64,000 bases of DNA, taken from the NCBI RefSeq assembly GCF_002236115.1, contig NZ_NIWT01000003.1, positions 496,001 to 560,000 on the forward strand, read 5' to 3'. The position numbers were made by a program, and so were the translations under genes. This stretch comes from Pseudomonas jessenii (GTDB lineage: Bacteria; Pseudomonadota; Gammaproteobacteria; Pseudomonadales; Pseudomonadaceae). Below, piece after piece: positions 36,696 through 46,110 of the stretch. Position 1 is the stretch's first letter, and the number at the start of each line of letters is the position of its first letter. The notes beneath the pieces are model-generated. The model was not told where the DNA came from, ran no database searches, and saw nothing but the letters and a program-made list of their open reading frames with translations.

Positions 36696-37002
36696 ATCGG
36701 CAGGATCTTCCACACTAAAGGGATGGAGGGCGGCCCCGTGAGTCGCCCGTGCAGCCCTCATGGCCGCATGCGAACGAGCATTCTACCCGGAAACGATGGA
36801 GAGGAAAGTGGCGATATTCCACGATGCTGGCACAGCGCTTTGACGGGGCTCACTTAAAATAAGGGCGTTTTGCTCAACTTCAAGCCGTTCAAGGCAGAAG
36901 TTAGTTGTTGATTTAATGGGTAAAGCACCCACAAAAGCAATGGGCGGGTGCACTCGGTGCTTTCTGCTACCATGGCGCCTCTGTTACTTCAGGTGTCTGA
37001 TC
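36696..37002. promoter_or_regulatory. Divergent promoter region between secA and the DUF721 gene
   Basis: 307 bases with no gene. Nothing resembling a secM-type upstream regulator is visible. AT-richer sequence near 36840-36925 probably holds promoters in both directions, which I cannot place exactly. Confidence 0.4.
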
Positions 37003-37458
37003 ATGGCATTTCGCCCACTTACGGCCAAAGTACCTGCCGTTCTACTACGCGAAGCCAAGCCGCTGAAGGCCATTCTCGGCCACGCTCAACGCCTGGGTCA
37101 TCTGCAACGTTTGCTCGAAAGCCAATTGCAACCCGCCGCTCGCGAGCATTGCCACGTGGCTTCCTGGCGCGAAGGCAGTTTGTTGCTGATTGTCACCGAC
37201 GGTCATTGGGCAACCCGCCTGCGTTACCAGCAAAAGCGTTTGCAGCGGCAATTGCAGATGTTCGATGAGTTCGCCAATCTGACCCGGATCCTGTTCAAAG
37301 TTCAACCGCCGACCGTTCAGCAAGGTGCGGCCGGGCATACCATGGACTTGTCCAACGACGCGGCAGCGACCATCCAGGCCACGGCCGATGGGATCAGCGA
37401 CCCGAATTTGCGGGCAGCGCTGGAGCGACTGGCGGCGCACGCCAAAACCAGAACCTGA
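37003..37458 (+). CDS. DUF721 domain protein
   Basis: 151 residues from MAFRPLTAKVPAVLL. DUF721 (about 15-110) includes the SWREGSLLLIVTDGHWATRLRYQ segment. These small proteins are found next to secA in many proteobacteria, transcribed away from it, and some relate to the DciA helicase-loader fold. A DNA-replication role here is a guess. The 29-codon upstream extension in the same frame is rejected because the gene's ATG is preceded by the usual intergenic sequence. Confidence 0.85.
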   Translation: MAFRPLTAKVPAVLLREAKPLKAILGHAQRLGHLQRLLESQLQPAAREHCHVASWREGSLLLIVTDGHWATRLRYQQKRLQRQLQMFDEFANLTRILFKVQPPTVQQGAAGHTMDLSNDAAATIQATADGISDPNLRAALERLAAHAKTRT

Positions 37459-37468
37459 TACAAATCCA

Positions 37469-37543
37469 ATGTGGGAGCGAGCTTGCTCGCGATGGCGGTG
37501 TGTCAGACGGCATATCCGTTGAATAGCAGACCGCTCCCACATT
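37469..37543. repeat. REPIN 6, second arm degraded
   Basis: A complete forward copy (GTGGGAGCGAGCTTGCTCGC) is paired with a shortened reverse copy of only about 13 bases (CCGCTCCCACATT), between the convergent DUF721 and HerA-like genes. Confidence 0.75.
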
Positions 37544-37560
37544 GATTGTGTTCGCTCAAG

Positions 37561-39051
37561 CTAGCGGCGTTTTTTGCTGCCTAGCAACGACCCCATCAAC
37601 CCACGCACCAACTGTCGGCCAATCTGGTTCGCCGCCTGTTGCATCGCCGATTTCAGTGCCTTCCCTGCCGCGGTGCCGAGGAACTCTCCCGCCTGTTCGG
37701 TGAAGCTCGGTTCTTGTTTACCCTGCTCCGCTTCGGGCTCAGGTGCCAGGCCCTTGCGTCCCATCAGCACCTCATAGGCCGAGTCACGGTCAATCGGCTT
37801 GTCATAACGCCCCTGCAATGGCGAACCGGCAATCAACGCTGTGCGTTCTGCACCGGTCAAAGGCCCGATCCGCGATTGCGGCGGTGCCACCAGAACCCGC
37901 CGGACCATTTCCGGCGTGCCTTTTTCCTGCAGGGTGCCGACCAGCGCCTCCCCGATCCCGAGCTCGGTCAGCACCGACAACGCATCAAACGCCGGGTTCG
38001 GCCGGAAACCCTCGGCTACCGCGCGCAGGGACTTCTGTTCCTTGGCGGTGAACGCACGCAGACCGTGCTGGATGCGCAAGCCCAACTGCGCCAGCACATC
38101 ATCCGGCAGGTCACCCGGCGACTGGGTGACGAAATACACGCCCACGCCTTTCGAACGAATCAGCCTCACGACTTGCTCCAGACGGTCACGCAAGGCCTGG
38201 GGCGTACCGTTGAACAACAAGTGGGCCTCGTCGAAGAACAGCGCCAGCAATGGCTTGTCGGCATCGCCACGCTCAGGCAACTGTTCGAACAGCTCTGCCA
38301 GCAGCCACAGCAGGAACGTTGCGTAGACTTTCGGCGCTTCATGCACCAGGCGGCTGGCATCCAGCAAATGAATGCGACCGCGCCCGTCCGCCGTGGGCTG
38401 GAGGATGTCTTCGAGTTGCAGCGCCGGCTCGCCGAACAAGGCTTCGGCGCCCTGTTGCTCCAGGGTCGCCAGACGTCGCAGCAATGCCTGGCTGGAGCCG
38501 GTGGTCATCAATGCCGCATCGTCGCCCAGCAACTGGGGGTTGTCCCGCAGGTGATTGAGCAATGCCTTCAGGTCCTTGAGATCAAGCAACAACAGGCCTT
38601 CGCGGTCCGCCACCTTGAACGCGGCGTACAGCGCCGACTGCTGACTGTCAGTCAGCTCCAGCAGACTGCCCAGCAGCAGCGGCCCCATTTCACTCAAGGT
38701 TGTGCGTAAAGGATGACCGGACTGACCGTGTATGTCCCACAACGTCACCGGATAAGCCTGAGGCTTGTGGTTGAGCCAGGGCATCCCGGCAATCCGCTCG
38801 GCGATCTTGCCCTGGGGATTGCCGGCGGCGCCGAGGCCGCACAGGTCACCCTTGATGTCCGCGGCGAACACCGCCACGCCGGCATCGCTGAAGGCTTCGG
38901 CCATTCGTTGCAAAGTGACGGTCTTGCCGGTGCCGGTCGCGCCCGCGATCAATCCGTGGCGGTTCGCCAGGCGCATGGCCTGGGCAGTCGGCTGCCCTTC
39001 TGGATCGGCGCCGATAACGAGTTGCAATGAGTCAGGCATTTGGTCACCCAT
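37561..39051 (-). CDS. HerA/DUF853-type ATPase
   Basis: 496 residues from MGDQMPDSLQLVIG. A second ATG four codons in has the nearer GGGTGA ribosome-binding site and may be the true start. P-loop AGATGTGKTVTLQ, Walker B LLALFFDEAHLLF, and the C-terminal family end (GRQLVRGLMGSLLGSKKRR) are visible. Related to HerA/FtsK-type DNA-pumping ATPases but of unknown role in proteobacteria. No NurA-like nuclease lies nearby, so it is not evidence for a defence locus. Confidence 0.87.
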   Translation of the reverse strand: MGDQMPDSLQLVIGADPEGQPTAQAMRLANRHGLIAGATGTGKTVTLQRMAEAFSDAGVAVFAADIKGDLCGLGAAGNPQGKIAERIAGMPWLNHKPQAYPVTLWDIHGQSGHPLRTTLSEMGPLLLGSLLELTDSQQSALYAAFKVADREGLLLLDLKDLKALLNHLRDNPQLLGDDAALMTTGSSQALLRRLATLEQQGAEALFGEPALQLEDILQPTADGRGRIHLLDASRLVHEAPKVYATFLLWLLAELFEQLPERGDADKPLLALFFDEAHLLFNGTPQALRDRLEQVVRLIRSKGVGVYFVTQSPGDLPDDVLAQLGLRIQHGLRAFTAKEQKSLRAVAEGFRPNPAFDALSVLTELGIGEALVGTLQEKGTPEMVRRVLVAPPQSRIGPLTGAERTALIAGSPLQGRYDKPIDRDSAYEVLMGRKGLAPEPEAEQGKQEPSFTEQAGEFLGTAAGKALKSAMQQAANQIGRQLVRGLMGSLLGSKKRR

Positions 39052-39227
39052 GATTAATCTTTGGTCCTACACGGCCGATAGAGATAACGACAAAGCAGTC
39101 AGACACGATCTGGTCGGAAATTTCCCTAAGGAGAGTCGGAAAATTCACTTGCTTTCAACCTTGCCCGTCGTGCGTCCCTTTATAAAAGCACGCGCTGGAC
39201 ATTAAGACCTTAGCGGAACCCCAAGCC

Positions 39228-41117
39228 ATGAACAAAAATCTGCGTTTCAGCCATAAAATCCTGCTTGCTGCCGCCCTCATTGTGATTGCCGCCTTCGCCT
39301 CCTTTACGCTGTACAACGACTACTTGCAGCGCAATGCCATCCGCCAAGACCTGGAAAATTATCTGCAGGAAATGGGCGCGGTGACCGCCAACAATATCCA
39401 GACCTGGTTGAACGGGCGCAGCCTGTTGATTGAAAACCTGTCACAAACTGTCGCGCTCAACCCCGATGCCGACAACGTTTCCAGCCTGCTTGTACAAAAA
39501 GCCGTGACCTCGACCTTCATGGGCGCCTACCTCGGTAGCAAGGATGGTTCTTTCATCATTCGCCCGGACAGCAAGATGCCCGATGGCTACGACCCGCGTG
39601 CACGTCCCTGGTACAAGAGCGCGCAAGGCAGCAGCGGTTCGGCATTGACCGAGCCTTATATTGATCTGGCCTCCGGCCAACTGGTGATTTCCATTGTCGA
39701 CAGCGTTATCAAGGACGGCCAGAACATCGGCGTGGTCGGTGGCGACCTGAGTTTGCAGGTGATCGCCGACAGCCTCGGCAAGCTGGATTTCGACGGCATG
39801 GGTTATGCGTTCCTGGTCAGCTCCGACGGCAAGATCCTGGTACATCCCGACAAAGCGCTGGCGATGAAGACGCTCAAGGATGTCTACCCGCAAGACACGC
39901 CGGCCATCAGCAGCGCCATGAGCGAAATCCTGGTCGACGGCAAAACCCGCATCGTGACCTTCACCCCGATCAAAGGCTTGTCATCGGTCAACTGGTACAT
40001 CGGTCTGTCGGTCGATAAGGAAAAAGCCTACTCGATGCTCAGCGAATTCCGCACCTCGGCTGTGGTTGCGACCATCATTGCCGTGGCCATCATCATCGCC
40101 CTGCTCGGCATGCTGATTCGCATCCTGACCCAGCCGTTGCACGTCATGACCCGCGCCATGGCCGACATCGCCGACGGCGAAGGCGACCTGACCAAGCGCC
40201 TGACCATCCAGAACAATGACGAATTCGGCACTCTGGGCACCGCGTTCAACCGTTTCGTCGAGCGCATTCACGGCTCGATCCGCGAAGTGTCTTCGGCCAC
40301 CGGGCAAGTCAACGAAGTGGCATTGCGCGTAGTGGCGGCTTCCAATTCGTCGATGTTCAACTCCGACCAGCAAGCCTCGCGCACCAGCAGCGTCGCGGCC
40401 GCAATCAACCAGCTCGGCGCCGCCGCCCAGGAAATTGCCCGTAACGCCGCTCAGGCTTCGAGCCAGGCCAGCGATGCCCGCAGCCTGGCCGAAGACGGCC
40501 AGCAAGTGGTGGACCGCAGTATCGTGGCGATGAATCAACTATCGAGCATGCTCAGTGCATCGAGTTCCAACATCGAATCGCTGAACAGTAAAACGGTGAA
40601 CATCGGGCAGATTCTCGAAGTGATCACCAGCATTTCCCAGCAAACCAACTTGCTGGCGCTCAACGCCGCCATTGAAGCCGCCCGCGCCGGTGAAGCCGGT
40701 CGTGGATTTGCCGTGGTGGCGGACGAAGTGCGCAACCTGGCACATCGCACGCAGGAATCGGCGCAACAGGTGCAATCCATGATCGAGGAGCTGCAGGTCG
40801 GCGCCCGGGAATCGGTCAGCACCATGAGCGACAGTCAGCGCCACAGCCAGGACAGCGTGGAAATCGCCAACCTTGCGGGTGAGCGCCTGAACAGCGTGAC
40901 GCTGCGTATCGGTGAAATCGACGGCATGAACCAGTCGGTGGCCACCGCGACCGAAGAACAGACCGCCGTAGTGGAGTCGATCAACGTCGACATCACCGAA
41001 ATCAACACGCTGAACCAGGAAGGTGTGGAAAACCTGCAATCGACATTGCGCGCGTGCTCGGACCTTGAGCAGCAGGCGGCGCGGTTGAAGCAGTTGGTAG
41101 GTAGCTTCAGGATATAA
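39228..41117 (+). CDS. Methyl-accepting chemotaxis protein with dCache sensor
   Basis: 629 residues. The N-terminal membrane helix (about 11-31) is followed by a periplasmic dCache domain (about 35-275, with [19 protein letters not shown] and [15 protein letters not shown], characteristic of amino-acid-type dCache sensors), a second helix (about 280-302), HAMP (about 303-355) and the cytoplasmic signalling domain. The conserved hairpin tip is [21 protein letters not shown]. Ligand unknown. The dCache motif set suggests amino acids. It ends at a REPIN, and no che genes are adjacent. Confidence 0.94.
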   Translation: MNKNLRFSHKILLAAALIVIAAFASFTLYNDYLQRNAIRQDLENYLQEMGAVTANNIQTWLNGRSLLIENLSQTVALNPDADNVSSLLVQKAVTSTFMGAYLGSKDGSFIIRPDSKMPDGYDPRARPWYKSAQGSSGSALTEPYIDLASGQLVISIVDSVIKDGQNIGVVGGDLSLQVIADSLGKLDFDGMGYAFLVSSDGKILVHPDKALAMKTLKDVYPQDTPAISSAMSEILVDGKTRIVTFTPIKGLSSVNWYIGLSVDKEKAYSMLSEFRTSAVVATIIAVAIIIALLGMLIRILTQPLHVMTRAMADIADGEGDLTKRLTIQNNDEFGTLGTAFNRFVERIHGSIREVSSATGQVNEVALRVVAASNSSMFNSDQQASRTSSVAAAINQLGAAAQEIARNAAQASSQASDARSLAEDGQQVVDRSIVAMNQLSSMLSASSSNIESLNSKTVNIGQILEVITSISQQTNLLALNAAIEAARAGEAGRGFAVVADEVRNLAHRTQESAQQVQSMIEELQVGARESVSTMSDSQRHSQDSVEIANLAGERLNSVTLRIGEIDGMNQSVATATEEQTAVVESINVDITEINTLNQEGVENLQSTLRACSDLEQQAARLKQLVGSFRI

Positions 41118-41134
41118 GGCAACCTCACCGGCCT

Positions 41135-41215
41135 CATCGCGAGCAAGCTCGCTCCCACAGTAGATCTATAGTGCGACAAAGATTCCTGTGGGAGCGAGCC
41201 TGCTCGCGATAGCGG
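41135..41215. repeat. REPIN 7
   Basis: A reverse GCGAGCAAGCTCGCTCCCAC copy, then a forward GTGGGAGCGAGCCTGCTCGC copy about 30 bases on, between the chemoreceptor and the glycosyltransferase operon. Confidence 0.9.
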
Positions 41216-41326
41216 CCTGCCAAACGATACATCCCCCCGCCGACATCCCTCCCGCAAACCCCAACCGAACATCTATCCTTCATATAGGTCAACCAAAGGA
41301 GTAACAGGACCGGAGGATCGTTCATC

Positions 41327-42439
41327 GTGCATATCGCGGACATCACCATGTTCTACGCCCCTGCCAGCGGAGGCGTGCGCACTTATCTGGATGCCAAGCA
41401 CCGTCGCCTGGGCATCAAGCCAGGCATTCGCCACAGTTTGCTGATCCCCGGATCGTCCTTTGGAGAGCAGGATGGCATCTTCACAGTTCCCGCCCCTGCC
41501 CTGCCCTTCGGCAAGGGCTATCGCTTTCCTCTGCGTCTGGCGCCCTGGCGCAATGTCCTGCAAGACTTGCAACCCGACCTGATCGAAGTCGGCGACCCCT
41601 ACCTCACCGCTTGGGCGGCGCTGGATGCGCGGCGCCAACTCGATGTGCCGATCATCGGTTTTTATCACTCGGACCTGCCCCTGCTGGTCAGCAACCGCAT
41701 GGGCAACTGGGTGACCAACAACGTCGAGGCCTATGTCAGCAAGCTCTACGGCAACTTCGACAGGGTCCTGGCGCCCAGCCGGGTCATGGCCGACAAACTC
41801 ACCGGGCTTGGGGTCAGGAATGTCTTCGTGCAGCCGCTCGGCGTCGACCTGCAAACCTTCAATCCCGATGCCAGAGACCCCGGGCTGCGGGCCGAACTGG
41901 GTCTGGACGAAAACACCCACCTCTTGATCTTTGCCGGGCGCGGTTCCAAGGAAAAAAACCTGCCGGTGCTGCTCGACTGCATGAAACGCCTGGGCCGACG
42001 CTATCACCTGCTGCTGGTTGGGTCGTCGATGCCCACGGCCGTGCCCTCCAACGTGACGGTGATCGACGAGTTCTGCCCGGCGGCGCAGGTGGCCCGCCTG
42101 ATGGCCAGCGCCGACGCCTTGCTCCACGCTGGCGATCAGGAAACCTTCGGCCTGGTGATACTCGAAGCCATGGCCAGCGGTATTCCGGTGGTAGCCGTGG
42201 CGGCCGGGGCTTTCGAAGAAATCGTCACCGAGGACTGCGGCCTGCTCTGTGCGCCGAACAATCCCGCCGCGATGGCCACCGCTGTTCGAGAACTGTTCGG
42301 CTCGGGCAGCGTAGCGCTGGGCCAACAGGCGCGATTACATGTCGAACGACATTATGCCTGGGACACGGTGGTCACCAGTTTGCTGCGCCACTATCACGCC
42401 GTGCTCGGCAGCCAATGGCCGCTGACAGCCAATGGTTGA
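41327..42439 (+). CDS. Glycosyltransferase family 4 (GT-B)
   Basis: 370 residues, no membrane segment. An N-terminal Rossmann domain holds the Gly-rich ASGGVRTYLDAKHR segment. The C-terminal nucleotide-sugar domain has FAGRGSKEKNL and the E-x7-E motif (QETFGLVILEAMASGIPVV). The donor may be GDP-mannose or another nucleotide sugar and is not decidable. It opens a three-gene operon: its stop codon overlaps the DUF2334 gene. The GGAGG ribosome-binding site lies 10 bases before its GTG/ATG region (start at GTGCATATCGCG). Confidence 0.88.
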   Translation: MHIADITMFYAPASGGVRTYLDAKHRRLGIKPGIRHSLLIPGSSFGEQDGIFTVPAPALPFGKGYRFPLRLAPWRNVLQDLQPDLIEVGDPYLTAWAALDARRQLDVPIIGFYHSDLPLLVSNRMGNWVTNNVEAYVSKLYGNFDRVLAPSRVMADKLTGLGVRNVFVQPLGVDLQTFNPDARDPGLRAELGLDENTHLLIFAGRGSKEKNLPVLLDCMKRLGRRYHLLLVGSSMPTAVPSNVTVIDEFCPAAQVARLMASADALLHAGDQETFGLVILEAMASGIPVVAVAAGAFEEIVTEDCGLLCAPNNPAAMATAVRELFGSGSVALGQQARLHVERHYAWDTVVTSLLRHYHAVLGSQWPLTANG

Positions 42440-43208
42440 GCCCATGAACAGTCCCGCTTTACTGCTGGTACTGCACGACGTGGCGCCGCCCACCTGGGCC
42501 GATTACCAGCCGTTCGTCAAAGCCGTCGACGCTTTGGGTGGCGTACCGATCACCTGGCTGGTGGTGCCGGATTTGCACAAACACAACAACCTGGACGCCC
42601 ATCCGCAGTTTTGCCGCCAGCTCAGTGCCAGGGTCGCCCGGGGCGACGAACTGGCACTGCATGGCTATTTCCATTACGACGACGGGCCGATGACCATCAA
42701 TCCCAGCGACTGGTTCATGCGCCGGATCTACACCCACGAAGGCGAGTTTTACCGTTTGTCGCAGGAAGACGCCCTCGCCCGCCTGCGTTCGGGCATCGAG
42801 ATGTTCCACCGCCATGACTGGCCGCTGGAAGGGTTCGTCGCCCCGGCCTGGCTGATGAGCCAAGGCACTCGCCAGGCATTGCGCCAATTGCCGCTGAGTT
42901 ACACCAGCGACTCGCAACATTTATACCGGCTACCGGATTTCACCGCGCTCCAGGCGCCGGGGCTGGTCTGGAGTGCGCGCAGTGCCTGGCGCCGGGGTGT
43001 GTCGAAGCTCGTCAGCGACCGGCGTGAACAGCGCTGGCAGCACGCTCCGGTGATTCGCCTGGGCCTGCACCCGGTGGACATGCGCCATGAGTTCTCGCGC
43101 CGATACTGGCTAAAAACCCTTGAGCGCCTGCTCGACAACGGACGGGTGCCAATGACCAAGGCCCACTGGCTGGCGATGCAAAACGACCGACTGGGCCGTG
43201 CCGCATGA
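42432..43208 (+). CDS. DUF2334 polysaccharide-deacetylase-like protein
   Basis: 258 residues. The N-terminal metal-site motif LLVLHDVAPPTWADYQPF (HD), the second motif LALHGYFHYD (HxxxHxD-like), and VAPAWLMSQG match the DUF2334/NodB-like barrel. The C-terminus has LGLHPVDMRHE. No signal peptide is visible, so it probably acts in the cytoplasm on a glycolipid or sugar intermediate. Start overlaps the glycosyltransferase by 8 bases and the end overlaps the next gene by 4 bases. A second ATG four codons in is an alternative. Confidence 0.88.
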   Translation: MVEPMNSPALLLVLHDVAPPTWADYQPFVKAVDALGGVPITWLVVPDLHKHNNLDAHPQFCRQLSARVARGDELALHGYFHYDDGPMTINPSDWFMRRIYTHEGEFYRLSQEDALARLRSGIEMFHRHDWPLEGFVAPAWLMSQGTRQALRQLPLSYTSDSQHLYRLPDFTALQAPGLVWSARSAWRRGVSKLVSDRREQRWQHAPVIRLGLHPVDMRHEFSRRYWLKTLERLLDNGRVPMTKAHWLAMQNDRLGRAA

Positions 43209-44200
43209 GTCGCGCACTGCTGTTGCTCGTCGGTCTGCTCGCGGCAGTGCTGATTCCATTACTGTTGGGCGGCAGTGAAATCTGGTCTCGGCTGACCGCC
43301 TTTCCGCTGCCGTGGTTGCTGGTCATGTTCGGCATGATCCTGTTGTGCTGGGGGGTGAACACCCTGCGTTTGCGCCTATTGCTGGGGGATCAATGCGACA
43401 AGGTCGGCCGGCTCAGGAGCCTCGGCATGGTGATGGCCGCCGAATTCGCCTACTGCGCCACGCCCGGCGGCAGTGGCGGGCCTCTGACGATCATGGCTTT
43501 GCTGGCGCGTCATGGCGTGCGTCCGGCCAGGGGCAGTGCGGTGTTTGCCATGGATCAACTGAGCGACTTGCTGTTTTTCCTCTGTGCCCTGAGCGGGATT
43601 CTGATTTATGCCCTGTTCCAGCACCTCAGCCAGCGTATGGAATGGATGCTGATGGTCAGCGCCGTTTCGCTGTTCGGCGGCCTGATCAGTTGCGTCATGG
43701 TGGCGCGCTATCACCGATTATTGATTCGCCTGAGTGGTCGTTGGCTCGCCCGACTCAATGTCAAAGCGGCCACTCGAATGCGCTGGGCGCGCAAACTCCT
43801 GCAGTTTCTGGCGGCGTTTACCGACACGTTGAAGTTGCCCGTGCAGACCTTGATCAAGGTATTCGCCCTGACCTGTGTGCATTGGGGCCTGCGCTACAGC
43901 GTGCTGTACCTGGCGTTGCGTGGGCTCGGCGCGGATTTGCAGTGGGCCTGGAGTTTTCTGATCCAGATGCTGGCACTGAGCGCCGGGCAATTCAGCCTGC
44001 TGCCGGGCGGAGCCGGGGCGGCCGAGTTGACGTCCGCCGCGCTGCTGGCGCCCATGGTCGGGAAGTCCACGGCAGCCGCGGCGATTCTGATTTGGCGGGC
44101 GGTAACCTATTACTTCTATTTACTGGTCGGTGGGCCGGTGTTTCTGCTGATGCTGGGTCGGCCGCTGCTGAAGAAGTTGATGAAACTCAGGCAGGCTTAG
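43205..44200 (+). CDS. Lysylphosphatidylglycerol synthase-type membrane protein (flippase-like)
   Basis: 331 residues, eight hydrophobic segments, all membrane. It matches the transmembrane part of the UPF0104/LPG-synthase family (EFAYCATPGGSGGPLTIMALLARHGV and AGQFSLLPGGAGAAELTSAALL), without the cytoplasmic aminoacyl-transferase domain of MprF. Lipid or glycolipid flipping is the likely role. Start is coupled to the deacetylase gene (ATGA overlap). Its end overlaps the convergent small gene at 44187 by 14 bases. Confidence 0.88.
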   Translation: MSRALLLLVGLLAAVLIPLLLGGSEIWSRLTAFPLPWLLVMFGMILLCWGVNTLRLRLLLGDQCDKVGRLRSLGMVMAAEFAYCATPGGSGGPLTIMALLARHGVRPARGSAVFAMDQLSDLLFFLCALSGILIYALFQHLSQRMEWMLMVSAVSLFGGLISCVMVARYHRLLIRLSGRWLARLNVKAATRMRWARKLLQFLAAFTDTLKLPVQTLIKVFALTCVHWGLRYSVLYLALRGLGADLQWAWSFLIQMLALSAGQFSLLPGGAGAAELTSAALLAPMVGKSTAAAAILIWRAVTYYFYLLVGGPVFLLMLGRPLLKKLMKLRQA

Positions 44201-44363
44201 GTTTGTCCTCGGGCTCTTGCTGCAACTGTTCCCACAACTGCGCGGCGCCGGGAAACTCCGTACCGGTTTCAGGCCCCATGTCATCCGGGTCGTAGCGGCT
44301 CAGGCAACCCTCGCCCAGCGTGGCGGGAGCCTTGGAGGTGGCTTTGTCCAGTGGATCGGCCAT
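44187..44363 (-). CDS. Conserved small hypothetical protein
   Basis: 58 residues from MADPLDKATSKAPATLGEGC. It is acidic and Pro-rich, with no membrane segment or known domain. A second in-frame ATG two codons earlier is possible, and GAGG lies 8 bases before the chosen one. It lies on the minus strand beyond the purU terminator, with its end reaching 14 bases into the flippase-like gene. No other role is suggested by its neighbours. Confidence 0.6.
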   Translation of the reverse strand: MADPLDKATSKAPATLGEGCLSRYDPDDMGPETGTEFPGAAQLWEQLQQEPEDKPKPA

Positions 44364-44380
44364 GGTCATGTCCTCGGTGC

Positions 44381-44425
44381 AAAAACGGCGAAGGGCCTGA
44401 AGCGATTGAACGCCCAGGCCCTTCG
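44381..44425 (-). terminator. Terminator after purU
   Basis: On the minus strand, a perfect 11-bp stem CGAAGGGCCTG/CAGGCCCTTCG with a 15-base loop is followed, after CCG, by TTTTT. It lies 25 bases beyond the purU stop codon and upstream of the small gene at 44187. Confidence 0.8.
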
Positions 44426-44449
44426 AATTTCAACTGTGACGTACGTCTG

Positions 44450-45298
44450 TCAGAAGACGACGGTCTTGTTGCCGTGCACCAGCACGCGGTCTTCCAGGTG
44501 ATAACGCAAGCCACGGGCCAGCACCATTTTCTCGACATCGCGGCCGAAACGCACCATGTCTTCGATGCTGTCGCTGTGGTTGACGCGCACCACGTCCTGC
44601 TCGATGATCGGGCCGGCATCCAGCTCTTCGGTCACATAGTGGCAAGTCGCGCCAATCAGCTTCACGCCGCGCAGGGAGGCCTGGTGGTACGGCTTGGCAC
44701 CGACGAACGACGGCAGGAAGCTGTGGTGAATGTTGATGACCTTGTGCGCGTATTCGCTGCACAACTCAGGCGGCAGGATCTGCATGTAGCGGGCAAGTAC
44801 CACCACTTCGGCATCGTGTTGCTTGACCAGGCGCGAAACCTCGGTGAAGGCTGGCTGCTTGTCCTGCGGATTGACCGGGACGTGGTAGTACGGAATACCG
44901 TGCCACTCCACCATGCTGCGCAAGTCATCATGGTTGGAAATCACACAGGAAATTTCGCAGTCCAGTTCATCGCTGTGCCAGCGGTGCAGCAAGTCGGCCA
45001 GGCAGTGCGACTCGCGGCTGGCCATCAGGACCACGCGCTTCTTTTGCTCGGTATCGGTGATGCGCCAGTCCATCGAGAACTCTTCGGCGATCGGGGCAAA
45101 GGCTTCACGAAACGCTTCTATACCAAATGGCAGGGAGTCGGCACGGATTTCGTGACGCATGAAGAACCAGCCACTGAGATTGTCCGAGTGATGGCTCGCT
45201 TCAGTGATCCAGCCGTTGTGTGATGCCAGAAAGTTACTGACTTTGGCAACGATGCCAACACGGTCCGGGCAAGAAATCACCAGACGAAAAGTGCGCAT
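44450..45298 (-). CDS. purU: Formyltetrahydrofolate deformylase
   Basis: Hydrolyses 10-formyl-THF to formate and THF, balancing the one-carbon pool that the glycine cleavage system feeds. 282 residues from MRTFRLVISCPDRVGIV. An ACT domain (about 5-85) precedes the formyltransferase domain, with the catalytic motif NIHHSFLPSFVGAKPYHQA and the GLP-like end. The 52-codon upstream extension is outside the family N-terminus. Confidence 0.94.
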   Translation of the reverse strand: MRTFRLVISCPDRVGIVAKVSNFLASHNGWITEASHHSDNLSGWFFMRHEIRADSLPFGIEAFREAFAPIAEEFSMDWRITDTEQKKRVVLMASRESHCLADLLHRWHSDELDCEISCVISNHDDLRSMVEWHGIPYYHVPVNPQDKQPAFTEVSRLVKQHDAEVVVLARYMQILPPELCSEYAHKVINIHHSFLPSFVGAKPYHQASLRGVKLIGATCHYVTEELDAGPIIEQDVVRVNHSDSIEDMVRFGRDVEKMVLARGLRYHLEDRVLVHGNKTVVF

Positions 45299-45634
45299 GA
45301 GGGGGGAACTCCAGAACTTCGCAAAGGCCGCCATTCTAGCGATTGCGCAACAAAACTGCAGTATTGTTGACGTTTCGCCCTGCCGGAAGGTCAGTGCGGC
45401 AGGGCGGACACCAGCAGTGCCTGCTTGCACAGATGCTCTTGCGGTGCCGGCCATTTGTTAATTTATGTATATCTGACAGACCGGGACCACACTAATAATC
45501 GCACTACCAATGCGCGCCAGAACCCCGGCAATTAAATTGAATAAACTTGCCTTAAATGTTTACTTGATGAAACACCGTGACTATTATTGCCGCACTGTCA
45601 CCTGCCATCCAGCGCACAACATAAGGTAGTCCAC
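45299..45634. promoter_or_regulatory. Divergent promoter region between purU and mvaT
   Basis: 336 bases, no gene. A perfect 9-bp inverted repeat GCCCTGCCG/CGGCAGGGC (45377-45405) lies in the purU half. The mvaT half (about 45450-45600) is AT-rich, which fits possible self-binding by MvaT. No promoter was placed. Confidence 0.45.
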
Positions 45635-46012
45635 ATGTCCTTGATCAACGAATATCGCGCCACCGAAGAAGCTATCAAAGAGCTGCAAGCCCGTTTGAAG
45701 AACCTGTCCCAAGACGACAAACTGCAAACCGAGCTGGAATTCGAAGGCAAACTGCGCACCCTGATGGGTGAATACTCCAAGTCCCTGCGTGACATCATCG
45801 CGCTGCTGGATCCAGAATCCAAAACCAAGGCACCACGCGGCGGTGCAGTGAAAACTACCGGCACCAAGCGTGCTCGCAAAGTTAAACAATACAAAAACCC
45901 GCACAACGGTGAAGTCATCGAAACCAAAGGTGGCAACCACAAGACTCTGAAAGAGTGGAAAGCCAAGTGGGGCGGTGACGTGGTGGAAGGCTGGGCTACC
46001 CTGCTGGGCTAA
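45635..46012 (+). CDS. mvaT: H-NS-family nucleoid protein MvaT/MvaU
   Basis: A xenogeneic silencer that binds AT-rich DNA. 125 residues from MSLINEYRATEEAIKELQ. The N-terminal coiled coil (about 1-60) forms dimers and higher oligomers, and the C-terminal DNA-binding domain holds the RKVKQYKNPHNGE loop of the family. Pseudomonas carries MvaT and MvaU paralogues, so the exact name is by family. It is monocistronic, ends at a terminator, and has an AT-rich upstream region. Confidence 0.9.
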   Translation: MSLINEYRATEEAIKELQARLKNLSQDDKLQTELEFEGKLRTLMGEYSKSLRDIIALLDPESKTKAPRGGAVKTTGTKRARKVKQYKNPHNGEVIETKGGNHKTLKEWKAKWGGDVVEGWATLLG

Positions 46013-46047
46013 GCCTCAGAGCTTGTCGCAGATGGATCCGTGACAAA

Positions 46048-46077
46048 AAATAACGCCAGCAAATGCTGGCGTTATTT
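46048..46077 (+). terminator. Terminator after mvaT
   Basis: A perfect 13-bp stem AAATAACGCCAGC/GCTGGCGTTATTT with an AAAT loop. The flanking A and T tracts let it act for either strand. Confidence 0.9.
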
Positions 46078-46110
46078 ATGCTCGGCGTTTAAGCCCTGGC
46101 ATGTTCGATT

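Noticed and set aside
37561-39051. HerA-like ATPase as part of an antiphage system
   Set aside because: No nuclease, Sir2 or NurA partner is adjacent, and the gene is of the widespread DUF853 housekeeping-like type.
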